NCBI RefSeq assembly: GCF_000633935.1
Contig: NZ_KK214995.1
Span: 239,402-303,401 of the forward strand
Length of the DNA: 64,000 nt
Origin: Ectothiorhodospira haloalkaliphila ATCC 51935
GTDB lineage: Bacteria > Pseudomonadota > Gammaproteobacteria > Ectothiorhodospirales > Ectothiorhodospiraceae
Direction: 5' to 3'
In this document: piece after piece, positions 8,637 to 17,649 of the stretch
Layout: every line of letters starts with the position of its first letter
How positions within the stretch are numbered: the first letter of the stretch is position 1
The notes under the pieces: generated by a model
Database searches by the model: none
Seen by the model: the letters and a program-made list of their open reading frames with translations, nothing else
What the model was told of the DNA's origin: nothing
Program-made: the position numbers and the translations under genes

Positions 8637-8817
8637 CCTTGTCTCCCGATGAGGGTTTGCGTTCGCGCAACGTAACTTATCATGTCATTAGAGGATATGT
8701 ACCCTCCAGGTTCAAATCCCGGGCCCGGATGCCCAGGGGGTTCGTCCCGGAGGCTCAAGTTGGCTATGATCTGCGCTGCGCCAGGCCAGCACCCTCCAAT
8801 TCGAGTAACAGGACAGC

Positions 8818-10248
8818 ATGAAGCGGCTAAGAACCCACTATGAAAACCTGCAGGTGACCGAGAACGCCAGTCAGGAGGTCATAAGGGGGGCGTACAAGTT
8901 TCTTTCCCAGAAATGGCATCCGGACAAGAACCAGCAGCAGCGGGAGAAGGCAGAGCGGGTCACCAAGATCCTCAATGATGCCTACAACGTGCTCTCCGAC
9001 CCGGACCAGCGCCGCGCCCACGACGAATGGATTGCCGAGCAGCGCACGGTACGCAAGCTCGCGGATCAGTCCGCCCAGCCAGGCAGCGCCAGTTCCAGGA
9101 ACTACACATACCACTACTCTTATGCCCTGAACCCGGAGCCGGCGGGGCACCGGGAGAGGTACGTCAGCCTCAATGACGGCACGGTGATGGATGTGCGCAC
9201 CGGCCTGCAGTGGTTTTGTCATTCCGTGGGGGAGCGCTGGCACCCCGGGGGCATCTTCACGGGTACGCCCCAGTTGCATGATGCGGAACTGGCTGCAGCC
9301 CTGCCGGCGCGGGTGAATACCGGCCAGGGCCAGGGTCGGTTCAAGGACTGGCGCCTGCCCAGCGAGAGAGAACTCAAGTCGCTGTATACCCGCAAGGGGA
9401 TCAGTCTGCGGCGCACCCTGGATGACTCGATCTTTTCCATCGACGACAAGGGGCCGTACTGGACGCTGACCGACAACCCCTGGCTGTACGACAATGTGCC
9501 CCGGGTGGTCACCCTGCAGGGGGAGGCGCAGCGCGGGGATGGCGACCTGGTGCTGGCCCGCGCGCGGCTGGTGCGTGGCCCCGACCACGCCATGCTGGCC
9601 GAGCTGATGCACCAGATTGCCACCGATCATCTGGCCCGAGGGGAGCGCCAGGAGGCCATCAATCACTTCCAGCGCTCGCTCGAGCTGGCCGAACAGGCAA
9701 GCGGCATCGAGGAGGGCAATATCATGATTCTGATGCGCGACCTGGCCCTGGCCTATTTCGAATCCCAACAGCCTTCCGAGGCAGAAGCCTGGCTACGCCG
9801 GGTGCTGGAACGCAAACGTCAACACCATGGCCCGGACCATCTGGAGGTATTCAAGGCCATGGTGGATCTGGCCTGCCTGCACAAGTCCCTGGGCAACTTC
9901 CGGGCCGCCCTGGATGACCTTTCCCAGGCCTACGGTGTTCTGATGCGCCTGGAGAACGTCAGCCAGTGCATGACGCTGGGCGTGCTGTATGACCTGGTGG
10001 CCTTGCAGATCATGCATGGGGAGAACCGCAAGGCGGAAACCATGATCAGCCGATATCTTGAGCACTCGGAGGGCTCGGACCTGGGGGCCTTTCCCGAGCG
10101 CACGAACGTGCTGTTCATCGTTCTGGGGTTATTGCGTGCCGGTTCCGGAAAGGAGATAGGAGACGCTCAGCATCTTTACCGGACGTTTCTGGAATTTTCC
10201 TCACCGCCGGTGGAGGAGGCAGAGGACTTTACCCGGGTGAGGGTGTGA
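8818..10248 (+). CDS. J-domain / DUF1566 / TPR fusion protein
   Basis: 476 residues with no signal peptide. An N-terminal J-domain (about 5-72) keeps the HPD tripeptide at 34-36, needed to stimulate Hsp70. A linker follows, then a DUF1566 (Lcl C-terminal-like) segment at about 118-255 with VMDVRTGLQWF, FKDWRLPSERELKSLY and YWTLTD. The rest (about 260-470) is helical and TPR-like, including HLARGERQEAINHFQRSLELAE and QQPSEAEAWLRRVLE. It probably recruits DnaK to a specific client, with DUF1566 and TPR as binding modules; that is inference. It diverges from frdA across about 180 bases and faces a methyltransferase gene 7 bases away. Confidence 0.85.
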   Translation: MKRLRTHYENLQVTENASQEVIRGAYKFLSQKWHPDKNQQQREKAERVTKILNDAYNVLSDPDQRRAHDEWIAEQRTVRKLADQSAQPGSASSRNYTYHYSYALNPEPAGHRERYVSLNDGTVMDVRTGLQWFCHSVGERWHPGGIFTGTPQLHDAELAAALPARVNTGQGQGRFKDWRLPSERELKSLYTRKGISLRRTLDDSIFSIDDKGPYWTLTDNPWLYDNVPRVVTLQGEAQRGDGDLVLARARLVRGPDHAMLAELMHQIATDHLARGERQEAINHFQRSLELAEQASGIEEGNIMILMRDLALAYFESQQPSEAEAWLRRVLERKRQHHGPDHLEVFKAMVDLACLHKSLGNFRAALDDLSQAYGVLMRLENVSQCMTLGVLYDLVALQIMHGENRKAETMISRYLEHSEGSDLGAFPERTNVLFIVLGLLRAGSGKEIGDAQHLYRTFLEFSSPPVEEAEDFTRVRV

Positions 10249-10255
10249 GGGTGCC

Positions 10256-10885
10256 TTATTTCTGGAACAGGGCGACATGCTCTGTCGGGATCTCAAGTCG
10301 CCAGCCATGACGCCGGGCGATCCAGGCCAGGGTGTCCGGCGAGTAAAAGCAGATGTGGGTGGGGTCACGCCGGTAATGCCAGCGCGGAAAATGCGCGTCT
10401 GCCGGGCGAAAGCCTGTCATCACCCCCAGCCACCCTCCCGGGCGCAGCAGGGTGTCCAGGCGCTCGAACTCGACCCCCGGCGCCCGAAAATGCTCGGCGG
10501 TTTCGCTGCAGGTGATGAAATCATAGCGCTGCGCCACGGCCGCCTGGTCCGGGAAGAAGACCGGGTCGTAGTCTTGGGTCGGGAAACCCTTTTCTTCCAT
10601 CATCCGCGACAGGGCAGGCCCTGGGCCGCAACCGTAATCCAGCCCTCTGGCCCCCACGCTCAGCCGGGGCCAGAGGGCGTCTCTCAGACGCGACAGAAAA
10701 GTGCGGTAATGACGGTCCCCGGGATCATTGCGGTGGGTGGCGTAGTACTCCCTCTCCCCCGCCAATGAGAGCCAGCGTACCGGGTCGAGCCACACCAGAC
10801 GGCATTCACGGCACAGGAAATAGTCACTCGTGTTCACATGAGCATAGAGCCAGGGGCGTGACTTCCCGCACAGGGGGCAGGACAT
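10256..10885 (-). CDS. zinc-ribbon SAM-dependent methyltransferase
   Basis: 209 residues. Four cysteines in two CxxC pairs (CPLC at 3-6 and CREC near 26-29) form a likely zinc ribbon ahead of a class I methyltransferase fold. The SAM-binding glycine motif is GLDYGCGPGPALSRMM. DFITCSETAEHF is the acidic-loop/motif region and LLRPGGWLGVMTGF the post-motif strand. The substrate is unknown. The architecture resembles methyltransferases with an N-terminal putative zinc-binding domain that modify small molecules or sugars. It lies 4 bases downstream of gloA on the same strand. Confidence 0.8.
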   Translation of the reverse strand: MSCPLCGKSRPWLYAHVNTSDYFLCRECRLVWLDPVRWLSLAGEREYYATHRNDPGDRHYRTFLSRLRDALWPRLSVGARGLDYGCGPGPALSRMMEEKGFPTQDYDPVFFPDQAAVAQRYDFITCSETAEHFRAPGVEFERLDTLLRPGGWLGVMTGFRPADAHFPRWHYRRDPTHICFYSPDTLAWIARRHGWRLEIPTEHVALFQK

Positions 10886-10889
10886 GCCC

Positions 10890-11429
10890 TCAGCGACGCC
10901 CCATGCCGCTCAGGCGGGCAGGCTCGATGACTTCGATCCAGTAACCGTCCGGGTCCGTGACAAAGGCCACATCCTTCAGACCACCTTCATCCGGGCGCTT
11001 GACGAAGGGCACCTGGTTGTCGTCTAGCCAGCGCACGGCCACGTCAAGATCCGGCACCGAGAAGCAGATGTGCCCAAACCCCTGGGGTTCCGAGTTGCCA
11101 TCGTGGTAGCTGAAATCCGCCTGTTTTTCCGTGCCCCAGTTATGGGTCAGCTCCAGGATGCCTTCCTGGTTGAAGGTCCACTCGGTCCGTTGGGACTCAT
11201 CCTCCGGGGGTGTCTTGCCATCCTCGAGTCGGGCAAGGAAATACAGCGAGAACTCCAGTTCGGGGAAATCCAGACGACGCAGCAGACGCATGCCGAATAC
11301 CTGGCTGTAAAAGGCCAGGGCACGTTCCGGATCCTTGATGCGCAACATGCAGTGGTTGAGGCGAAAGCCCCGGGTCTCGGGGGCGACGGATTCAGTCATG
11401 CCGGGTTCCTGTTCGGTATCGAATGCCAT
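10890..11429 (-). CDS. gloA: lactoylglutathione lyase (glyoxalase I)
   Basis: About 179 residues, the longer human-like glyoxalase I form. It converts the methylglyoxal-glutathione hemithioacetal to lactoylglutathione in the cytosol. Metal ligands are visible in order: His of NHCMLRIKD (human has Gln there, E. coli has His), Glu of LELTHNWG, His of GFGHICF and Glu of GYWIEVIEP. FSLYFLA and DPDGYWIE are family signatures. The start MAFDTEQEPG has GGGAG five bases upstream; an ATG 15 bases earlier and MTES 10 codons later are alternatives. Confidence 0.92.
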   Translation of the reverse strand: MAFDTEQEPGMTESVAPETRGFRLNHCMLRIKDPERALAFYSQVFGMRLLRRLDFPELEFSLYFLARLEDGKTPPEDESQRTEWTFNQEGILELTHNWGTEKQADFSYHDGNSEPQGFGHICFSVPDLDVAVRWLDDNQVPFVKRPDEGGLKDVAFVTDPDGYWIEVIEPARLSGMGRR

Positions 11430-11568
11430 GAGAACTCCCATCATTTGCCGGATTCACCCTCAGGGACAGCACGACGAAGGGGTGAGTTTCTTGCGATGCG
11501 ACATCTTACCCCGGAGGGGTTGGATTGAGTATGCTGAGCCTTTACCCCAATTTCAGGAGCAAAGACCC

Positions 11569-11937
11569 ATGGCAGAAGAAACCCCGGCGCCCGTGACCAC
11601 CAACCCGCATTCGGATGACCTTCTCATGCCCAAGGTCGTGTACATCCTGTATATCCTGGGGCCCTTTGTCACCTTCACGGGCATTATCGGGGTGATCATT
11701 GCCTACATCTACCAGGGCTCGGCGCCGGACTGGCTGAAGACACACTATCGATTCCAGATCCGCACGTTCTGGATGGGGCTGGCCTTTCTCATTCCAGGCA
11801 TTCTGCTGGCCGCGGTGTTCATCGGCTGGCTCGTGCTGCTGTTCTGGGCCGTGTGGCTCATCGTGCGTTCGGTCAAGGGCATGAAAACACTGGGGGAACG
11901 CAAACCCGTTGAACATGTGGAGCGCTGGTCCTTCTAA
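11569..11937 (+). CDS. DUF4870-like small membrane protein
   Basis: 122 residues with about three hydrophobic helices (22-50, 70-92, 94-108). The GIIGVIIAYIYQGSAPDWLKTHYRFQIRTFW region, which falls between helices, is characteristic of a widespread proteobacterial membrane family. Function is unknown. The start is an ATG preceded by AGGAG about 9 bases upstream; the open frame extends further 5' without a better start. It ends 34 bases before the sugar dehydrogenase gene. Confidence 0.75.
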   Translation: MAEETPAPVTTNPHSDDLLMPKVVYILYILGPFVTFTGIIGVIIAYIYQGSAPDWLKTHYRFQIRTFWMGLAFLIPGILLAAVFIGWLVLLFWAVWLIVRSVKGMKTLGERKPVEHVERWSF

Positions 11938-11971
11938 GATCGAACAATCCGAAGAAAGGAGGTGCGAGAGC

Positions 11972-13114
11972 ATGAAGCATCGTTATCGACACCCGTCCAT
12001 GGCGCTGGCACTCGCCGTGAGTCTTGTGGGTACGGTCTCCGCCCAGGAAGTGGTGCGAGAAGGTGTCAGTACCGAATACCAGAGGTTCGACCTGGTGAGG
12101 GTCGCCTCGGGTCTTTCGCACCCCTGGGCCGTGGCCTTCCTGCCGGATGGACGTCAACTGGTCACCGAACGATCGGAAGGGATGGTGGCCATTGAGGATG
12201 GCACCCAGACCCGTGTCACGGGCCTGCCGGACTTTCATGCCACCAATCAGGGAGGCATGCTGGATGTGGTGCTGCATCCCGACTACGAGAACAACGGCTG
12301 GATCTACATCACCTACTCCAGGGGGGATCGGCGGGGCACGGTGCCCGCTCTGATACGGGCCAGGCTGGATGGCCACGAGCTGGTGGACGTGGAGCCCCTG
12401 TTCGAATCCAACGAGTACACGCGGCCGGGTCGCCATTACGGCTCCCGGGTGGTGTTTCTGGAAGATGGCACGCTGCTGATGACCATCGGCGATCGGGGCG
12501 CCGAGCCTCCCCGGGCACAGGATACCCTGGATCATTCAGGGAGCGTGGTGAGGCTGAACGACGATGGCTCCGTGCCGGATGACAACCCGTTTGTGGGGGA
12601 TGATGCCTACGCACCGGAGATTCATGCCTATGGCCTGCGCAATATCCAGGGGATTGCCCTGCACCCGGGAACGGGTGAGGTGTGGGCGACGGATCACGGC
12701 CCCCGCGGCGGGGACGAACTCAATCTGATCGAGGCAGGCAACAACTACGGCTGGCCCACGGTCACGCTGGGTCGGGATTATCGGACGGAGGAGGCGTTCC
12801 CGGATGCCGAGGCCCGGCACAAGGAAGGCATGGTGGAGCCGGTGTTCGAGTTTCTGCCCACGTTGGCGCCGTCCGGACTGGCCGTGGTCGACAGCGATCG
12901 GTTTTCAGCCTGGGAAGGTAATCTGCTGGCCGGCGGCTTGCGCGCCCAGCGCATCTTGCGTTTGGTGGTGGAGGATCAGACGGTGATTCACGCGGAGGAA
13001 CTATTGCACGGCGATGTCGGCCGTGTACGGGATGTGCGTCAGGGACCGGATGGCTACATCTATGTGCTCAGTGATGAATCGGATGGCGGGTTGTATCGAC
13101 TGGAACCCCGTTAG
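11972..13114 (+). CDS. PQQ-dependent soluble aldose sugar dehydrogenase
   Basis: 380 residues, secreted: the signal peptide MALALAVSLVGTVSAQ ends near residue 26. The body is a six-bladed propeller of the glucose/sorbosone dehydrogenase family (like E. coli YliI). HPWAVAFLPDGRQLVTER opens blade one, and HPDYENNGWIYITYS, DHSGSVVRLNDDG, YGLRNIQGIALHP and DHGPRGGDELN carry the conserved His, Arg and Asp positions for PQQ and calcium. It oxidises aldoses in the periplasm. No pqq synthesis gene lies in the window. The start has a strong AAAGGAGGT site 6 bases upstream. Confidence 0.88.
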   Translation: MKHRYRHPSMALALAVSLVGTVSAQEVVREGVSTEYQRFDLVRVASGLSHPWAVAFLPDGRQLVTERSEGMVAIEDGTQTRVTGLPDFHATNQGGMLDVVLHPDYENNGWIYITYSRGDRRGTVPALIRARLDGHELVDVEPLFESNEYTRPGRHYGSRVVFLEDGTLLMTIGDRGAEPPRAQDTLDHSGSVVRLNDDGSVPDDNPFVGDDAYAPEIHAYGLRNIQGIALHPGTGEVWATDHGPRGGDELNLIEAGNNYGWPTVTLGRDYRTEEAFPDAEARHKEGMVEPVFEFLPTLAPSGLAVVDSDRFSAWEGNLLAGGLRAQRILRLVVEDQTVIHAEELLHGDVGRVRDVRQGPDGYIYVLSDESDGGLYRLEPR

Positions 13115-13147
13115 GATTGCCGGCCAGGTTCGCGATTGGTCGGCTTG

Positions 13148-13174
13148 ACCCCTCTCCCGTGACGGGAGAGGGGT
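13148..13174. terminator. G/C-rich hairpin between convergent genes
   Basis: ACCCCTCTCCC and GGGAGAGGGGT form an 11-bp stem around GTGAC. It lies between the ends of the sugar dehydrogenase and betaine-binding protein genes, where it could stop transcription from both sides, but there is no T-run. A similar hairpin occurs near 34439. Confidence 0.5.
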
Positions 13175-13192
13175 TCAGGGTCGGTCACGATG

Positions 13193-14056
13193 TTACTGGA
13201 GCCAGGCGTCCACGATGTCGCGGTTCTGCTCAACCCATTCCTTGGCATTTTCGTAGGGGTCGCCGCCTTCCTCGTTCATCACCATCAGATCAGCCACCTG
13301 ATCCGCGGTCCAGTTGAAGTTGTTCAGGATGGCGTAAGCCTCGGGCATGTCTTCCTTGAGGCCGGTGCGCACCACGGTATGGATGGCTTCCTCACCACCA
13401 TAGACGCCCTTGGGGTCTTCCAGATATTTCAGGTCCCAGCGACCTTCCTTCCAGTGCGGGGTCCAGCCGGTGACCACCACCCAGTCGTTGGTGCGGATGG
13501 CGTTGGAGAGCACGCCGGTCATGGTGGCATCGGAGCCTTCCACCAGACGCAGGTTCAGGTCGTACTCTTCCACGGCTTTCTCCGTGGTGCTCATGATGCC
13601 GGCACCCGGGTCGATACCAATGATCTGGCGGCCAAACTGGCCGGCATGGTCGTTGAGCTCATCAATGGAATCAATTTCGACGTAGGTGGGTACCATCAGA
13701 CCGATTCGGGTCCCTTCCAGGTTCGGGCCCAGATCATCCACGCGATCACCCAGTTCTTCCACATAGCTGGCGTGAGTGGTGGGCAGCCAGGCGGCCACGA
13801 AGGCGTCCTGGTCACCGCTGGCCACGGACTGCCACATGGCAGCGGCGCTGACGGAGGTGGTGCGAACGTCATAGCCGGCTTCTTCCAGAACCACGCGCAT
13901 CACGTTGGTGCTGGCCACGGCGTCGGCCCATTCCACGTAAGGAATGTTGATCCGGCCCTTGTCGGCAGCGGCGCTCAGCGGCGTGGCCGCCAAACCAAAT
14001 GCCAGGCAGGTACCGACCAGGATCTTGGGGAGATTACGCTTGAACTCGTTACTCAT
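13193..14056 (-). CDS. glycine betaine/choline ABC transporter substrate-binding protein
   Basis: 287 residues of the OpuAC/ProX family. The start MSNEFKRN is backed by GGAGG six bases upstream. A signal peptide (KILVGTCLAFGLAATPLSAAA) sends it to the periplasm, and no lipobox Cys is placed for lipidation. INIPYVEWADAVAST, MWQSVASGDQDAFVAAWLPTTHASYV and VVVTGWTPHWKEGRWDLKYLEDP carry the Trp residues that usually cage the trimethylammonium group. No permease or ATPase gene is adjacent, so it must work with a transporter encoded elsewhere. Betaine uptake would suit a salt-adapted host. Confidence 0.9.
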   Translation of the reverse strand: MSNEFKRNLPKILVGTCLAFGLAATPLSAAADKGRINIPYVEWADAVASTNVMRVVLEEAGYDVRTTSVSAAAMWQSVASGDQDAFVAAWLPTTHASYVEELGDRVDDLGPNLEGTRIGLMVPTYVEIDSIDELNDHAGQFGRQIIGIDPGAGIMSTTEKAVEEYDLNLRLVEGSDATMTGVLSNAIRTNDWVVVTGWTPHWKEGRWDLKYLEDPKGVYGGEEAIHTVVRTGLKEDMPEAYAILNNFNWTADQVADLMVMNEEGGDPYENAKEWVEQNRDIVDAWLQ

Positions 14057-14181
14057 CGATATCCTCCATACAGAGTTTGAGGCGCCATTGAAGCCGCGCC
14101 CGGCTGCTTGAGCCTGACTTTCATGATACACATTATCGGCGGCAGGGAAAAAAGACCCCCTGATAAACCTGGTTTTAAGCG

Positions 14182-14637
14182 ATGTCCAAACTCACCCCAA
14201 AATCCCTGAGTCAGTTTGATAAAGCGCCCAGCCTATTGGTGGGGATCGGCTGTCAAAGGGGCATATCCCGAGAGGCCCTGGAGGCCGCGCTGCATGAGGC
14301 GCTGGGGCAGGTGGATGCGTGCCTGCAGGACGTTGTTGCCCTGGCCACGCTGGATGCCCGGGCAGGGGAGTCTGCCATCACGACTCTGGCATCGGAGCGA
14401 GACTGGACAGTGCATGCCTATCCGGGCGAGGCCTTGGCTGGGGTCGTTGTACCCCGTCCATCCGAGCGGCTGCGTCAACTCATGGGGACCGCCTCGGTGG
14501 CGGAGGCCGCTGCCATTCTGGCTTCGGGAGCAGGGCAGGGGCGCATGATTCTGGAGAAGTATCCGTATCGGGGGGCGGACGGAGGTCATGTGACCGTGGC
14601 GGTCGTCGACCTGAAACCATCATGTGTGATTCAGTGA
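14182..14637 (+). CDS. CobE/CbiG C-terminal-like cobalamin biosynthesis protein
   Basis: 151 residues matching the CobE / CbiG C-terminal domain: LVGIGCQRGISREALEAALHEAL at the start, later TLASERDWTVHAYPGEAL, then SVAEAAAILASG. In cobalamin synthesis this domain is linked to opening of the ring lactone. No other cob/cbi gene is nearby, so the assignment rests on the protein alone. It is probably translated with the VTT-domain gene six bases downstream. Confidence 0.8.
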   Translation: MSKLTPKSLSQFDKAPSLLVGIGCQRGISREALEAALHEALGQVDACLQDVVALATLDARAGESAITTLASERDWTVHAYPGEALAGVVVPRPSERLRQLMGTASVAEAAAILASGAGQGRMILEKYPYRGADGGHVTVAVVDLKPSCVIQ

Positions 14638-14643
14638 AAGCCC

Positions 14644-15369
14644 TTGATCCCGAGCATCCCTACAAGATACCTGCCCTGGATTCTGGGTCTGCTGGGCCTG
14701 TTCCTGGGTTCGGCCACCTGGGCGGCATTCCAGTTTGGTGGCGACATCGTTCGTTGGGTGGCCGGCTTTCAGGAACAATTGGTCTCTGGAGTGGATGCCC
14801 GTCCAGCGCTGGCCGGAGTGATTTATGTGTTGGTGGTGACCTTTGGCAAGGTCACGCCGTTTCCCGGCGGATTTCTGCTCATGCTTTCCGGCGGGTTCCT
14901 GTTCGGGGCCCCGGTCGGAGCGGTGTTGAGCGCCCTGGGATCGGCCTCCAGCGCTGTGATGGTGGGGGGTATCGGGCGATGGCTGTTTTTCGATGCCATT
15001 CATCGACGCTGGGGGAGCCACCTGGCGCGCTTCCAGGACACGGTGGCCACCAATGGCTTCAATTTCATCCTGGCTGCCCGGCTGTTCCCGGTCGTGCCTG
15101 CGTGGATCATCAACCTGATGCCGGTGATCTTTCCCATTCCCTTCCGGCATGTATGGATGGCTACCTTCCTGGGGCTCATTCCCCTGTCGTTCGTGGTCGC
15201 CAGCCTGGGTGAAGGTCTGTCCAACCTGGCCCAGGTGGAGGATCTGAGCCCGTCCGATGTGTTCAGGCCTTCATTGCTGTTGCCCCTGGCGGGGCTTGCC
15301 CTGCTGGCCCTGGCACCCAGCGCGGTCAGGCTCTGGCGTCAACGCCGCCGTGCTCGTGGGATGGATTGA
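14644..15369 (+). CDS. TVP38/TMEM64-family membrane protein (VTT domain)
   Basis: 241 residues with about six hydrophobic segments. FGKVTPFPGGFLLMLSGGFLFGAPVGAVLS holds the glycine-rich re-entrant motif of the VTT/SNARE-associated family, and ARLFPVVPAWIINLMPVIF is the second conserved stretch. Relatives (DedA, TMEM41B, VMP1) move or scramble lipids. The only in-frame start near the beginning is TTG with a weak ribosome site, so the exact N-terminus is uncertain. Confidence 0.82.
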   Translation: MIPSIPTRYLPWILGLLGLFLGSATWAAFQFGGDIVRWVAGFQEQLVSGVDARPALAGVIYVLVVTFGKVTPFPGGFLLMLSGGFLFGAPVGAVLSALGSASSAVMVGGIGRWLFFDAIHRRWGSHLARFQDTVATNGFNFILAARLFPVVPAWIINLMPVIFPIPFRHVWMATFLGLIPLSFVVASLGEGLSNLAQVEDLSPSDVFRPSLLLPLAGLALLALAPSAVRLWRQRRRARGMD

Positions 15370-15428
15370 TGTTAACCTGAGAATTACCATCAGGTATTAT
15401 CCATCCACGACACTTGGAAGGTTGCACC

Positions 15429-16934
15429 ATGTCCATTGCGCCCGTGCTGGAATCCATGACATCCCCTGTGGCCTTCGACAATCGCTACGCCCGTTTGCCG
15501 GAGCGCTTCTTTGTCCGCATGAACCCGACGCCCGTGGCATCCCCCCGGCTCAGGGCCCTGAATGCTGGGTTGTGTCGAGAGCTGGGTATCGATCCGGATG
15601 CCCTGCCGGAGCAAGAGTGGGCTCAGGCACTGGCCGGCAATACCCTGCTGCCCGGTGCCGAACCCATCGCCATGGCCTACGCGGGTCACCAGTTCGGCCA
15701 CTTCGTGCCCCAACTGGGCGATGGTCGGGCCCTTTTGCTGGGGGAGGTGGTGGATCCGACGGGGGCACGACGGGATATTCAGCTCAAGGGTTCCGGCCCT
15801 ACACCGTTTTCCCGGATGGGGGATGGTCGTGCGGCACTGGGGCCTGTGTTGCGTGAATACCTGCTCAGCGAAGCCATGCATGCCATGGGCATCCCCACCA
15901 CCCGAGCCCTGGCCATGGTCACCACCGGTGAGGCGGTGTACCGGGAAGAACCATTGCCCGGGGCGGTGCTGACCCGGGTGGCCCGTAGCCACATCCGCGT
16001 GGGCACCTTCCAGTACTTTGCCGCACGCGGTGATCACGCCGCAGTAAGATCCCTGGCGGATCATGTGATCGAGCGCCACTATCCCGAAGCCCAGGGGGCA
16101 TCGTCCCCTTATCTTGCCCTGCTGGAGTCGGCCGCCGAGCGTCAGGCGGAACTGGTGGCCCGCTGGATGCTGGTGGGCTTCATCCATGGTGTGATGAACA
16201 CGGATAATATGGCGGTTTCCGGGGAGACAATCGATTATGGTCCTTGCGCCTTCATGGATACTTACCATCCCGGTACCGTGTTCAGTTCCATCGACCAGCG
16301 GGGACGCTACGCCTTTGCCAATCAACCCGAGATTGCCCAATGGAATCTGGCCCGACTGGCGGAGACCCTGCTGCCACTGATCGATGATGACGCATCCAGG
16401 GCCATCGACCGGGCCACGCAGATCCTGGAGGCGTTCCCGGCCAGGATCTCCACGCACTGGTTGGCCGGCATGCGCAGCAAGCTGGGACTTCAGACGGAAG
16501 AAGACAGCGACCTGGAACTGGTGCGCGAACTGCTGGACGTGATGCGCAAACAGGAAGCGGACTTCACATTGACCTTCCGTCATCTGAGTGATCTGGCTGC
16601 GGGTGCGGAGGTCCATACCCGTGTCAGGTCGCTGTTCAATCATGCCCAGCCCTTCGATGTATGGCTGCCCTGCTGGCAGGCCCGGGTGGCCCGTGAACCC
16701 GATGGGGCTGCTGAGCGGGGGGCTCGCATGCGACGTGCCAACCCGGCGTACATCCCGCGCAACCATCGCGTGGAGCAAGCCATTGTGGCCGCCGTCACCG
16801 AGGCGGACTTTGGTCCGTTCGAGCATCTGCTTGGCCTGGTTACGCAGCCATTTGATGAACACCCCGGAGAGGAGGCCTTCATGCTGCCGGCCCGACCGGA
16901 AGAACGCGTCCACCAGACCTTCTGCGGTACCTGA
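15429..16934 (+). CDS. selO: protein adenylyltransferase SelO (YdiU family)
   Basis: About 501 residues, full length for the SelO/UPF0061 pseudokinases, which transfer AMP to Ser, Thr or Tyr of target proteins using a flipped [56 protein letters not shown] and [20 protein letters not shown] are hallmark motifs. The protein ends TFCGT; a C-terminal Cys pairs with an inner Cys in E. coli SelO to control activity, and C246 of GPCAF is the likely partner here. The ATG is chosen over a TTG five codons upstream; GGAAGG lies about 8 bases before it. Confidence 0.93.
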   Translation: MSIAPVLESMTSPVAFDNRYARLPERFFVRMNPTPVASPRLRALNAGLCRELGIDPDALPEQEWAQALAGNTLLPGAEPIAMAYAGHQFGHFVPQLGDGRALLLGEVVDPTGARRDIQLKGSGPTPFSRMGDGRAALGPVLREYLLSEAMHAMGIPTTRALAMVTTGEAVYREEPLPGAVLTRVARSHIRVGTFQYFAARGDHAAVRSLADHVIERHYPEAQGASSPYLALLESAAERQAELVARWMLVGFIHGVMNTDNMAVSGETIDYGPCAFMDTYHPGTVFSSIDQRGRYAFANQPEIAQWNLARLAETLLPLIDDDASRAIDRATQILEAFPARISTHWLAGMRSKLGLQTEEDSDLELVRELLDVMRKQEADFTLTFRHLSDLAAGAEVHTRVRSLFNHAQPFDVWLPCWQARVAREPDGAAERGARMRRANPAYIPRNHRVEQAIVAAVTEADFGPFEHLLGLVTQPFDEHPGEEAFMLPARPEERVHQTFCGT

Positions 16935-17017
16935 GGGACGGTGACTCATTCGTGTTGATGGAAAGCGCGCGGGTCAGGATGACGGTGGCCAGCGATCCCA
17001 AGGAGCCTTTTGATCCT

Positions 17018-17449
17018 ATGCAGAGCCCGTGCATCCATGTCTGCCAGACCGAGGAGGGTCGGTGCATCGGCTGCGGTCGCACCATCCTGGAAATCGCCGC
17101 CTGGACGCGGTTCACCGATGGCGAACGTCAGGACATCATGGATCGGGTCCGCGAGGAGGGGTACGGGGATGCCCCCGCCGAGGCAAAGGCCCCGAGCCCG
17201 CAGCCCGAAGCGCCCGGCGAGCCGGAAGAGCCGGCGTCGGAGGAGGCAAGCGGTGTCCCCCGCGAGATTCGGATCACCGGCGCCGACCGGCACCGCCCCG
17301 AGTCAGTCTGCATCGACGGCATCCGCTACGGCGAGCAGATCGTTGATCTGGTCAAGGCCTTGCAGGTCATTGCCGAGGGCGGACATGATGCCGCCACCTG
17401 TCGATCCATTGCCGTGCGGGCCCTGCAGCGTCCCGCCCGCCGTCGCTGA
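17018..17449 (+). CDS. DUF1289 cysteine-motif protein
   Basis: About 143 residues. The N-terminus SPCIHVCQTEEGRCIGCGRTILEIAAW carries the DUF1289 four-cysteine pattern CxxxC...CxxC, a presumed metal site. An acidic Pro/Glu-rich linker and a C-terminal part (REIRITGADRHRPESVCIDG...) without a known domain follow. Function is unknown. The start is uncertain: the ATG used here has AAGGAG 12 bases upstream; ATGs at 16958 and 16979 or a GTG at 16952 would add 13-22 residues. Confidence 0.7.
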   Translation: MQSPCIHVCQTEEGRCIGCGRTILEIAAWTRFTDGERQDIMDRVREEGYGDAPAEAKAPSPQPEAPGEPEEPASEEASGVPREIRITGADRHRPESVCIDGIRYGEQIVDLVKALQVIAEGGHDAATCRSIAVRALQRPARRR

Positions 17450-17534
17450 ACCGCCTTGTCTTGAAGGCCGGAATCCTTTAGCCTGAGTACCGTTCTCGGA
17501 TTCAATCCATCCGGGCGAAATGATACGCAGCTCA

Positions 17535-17580
17535 GGCTGCAAACCCCGCCCCTGACGGGCCCATGGTTTGCGGCCTTTTT
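17535..17580 (+). terminator. strong intrinsic terminator in the thrS leader
   Basis: GGCTGCAAACC pairs with GGTTTGCGGCC over 11 bp (one G-U), encloses a second GCCC/GGGC stem and is followed by TTTTTA. It may end the DUF1289 transcript. It may also work as an attenuator for thrS, because thrS starts 70 bases downstream and only a weak promoter candidate (TTGTCT, 17 bases, TAGCCT at 17456-17484) precedes the hairpin. Which role applies cannot be settled from the sequence. Confidence 0.75.
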
Positions 17581-17649
17581 AGTGGGGATCGCCCCGAATA
17601 CAGCAACGCGCACGGCCCCGCGTACAGGCCGGCGCAGGAGAGTCCTGAT

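Noticed and set aside
8705-8745. tRNA T-arm-like sequence (GGTTCAAATCCC) before the J-domain gene
   Set aside because: No matching acceptor 5' strand, D-arm or anticodon arm could be found upstream, and the T-stem has a mismatch. It is probably chance.
15390-16949. 519-codon minus-strand open frame
   Set aside because: Antisense shadow of selO, which is fully supported by conserved motifs.
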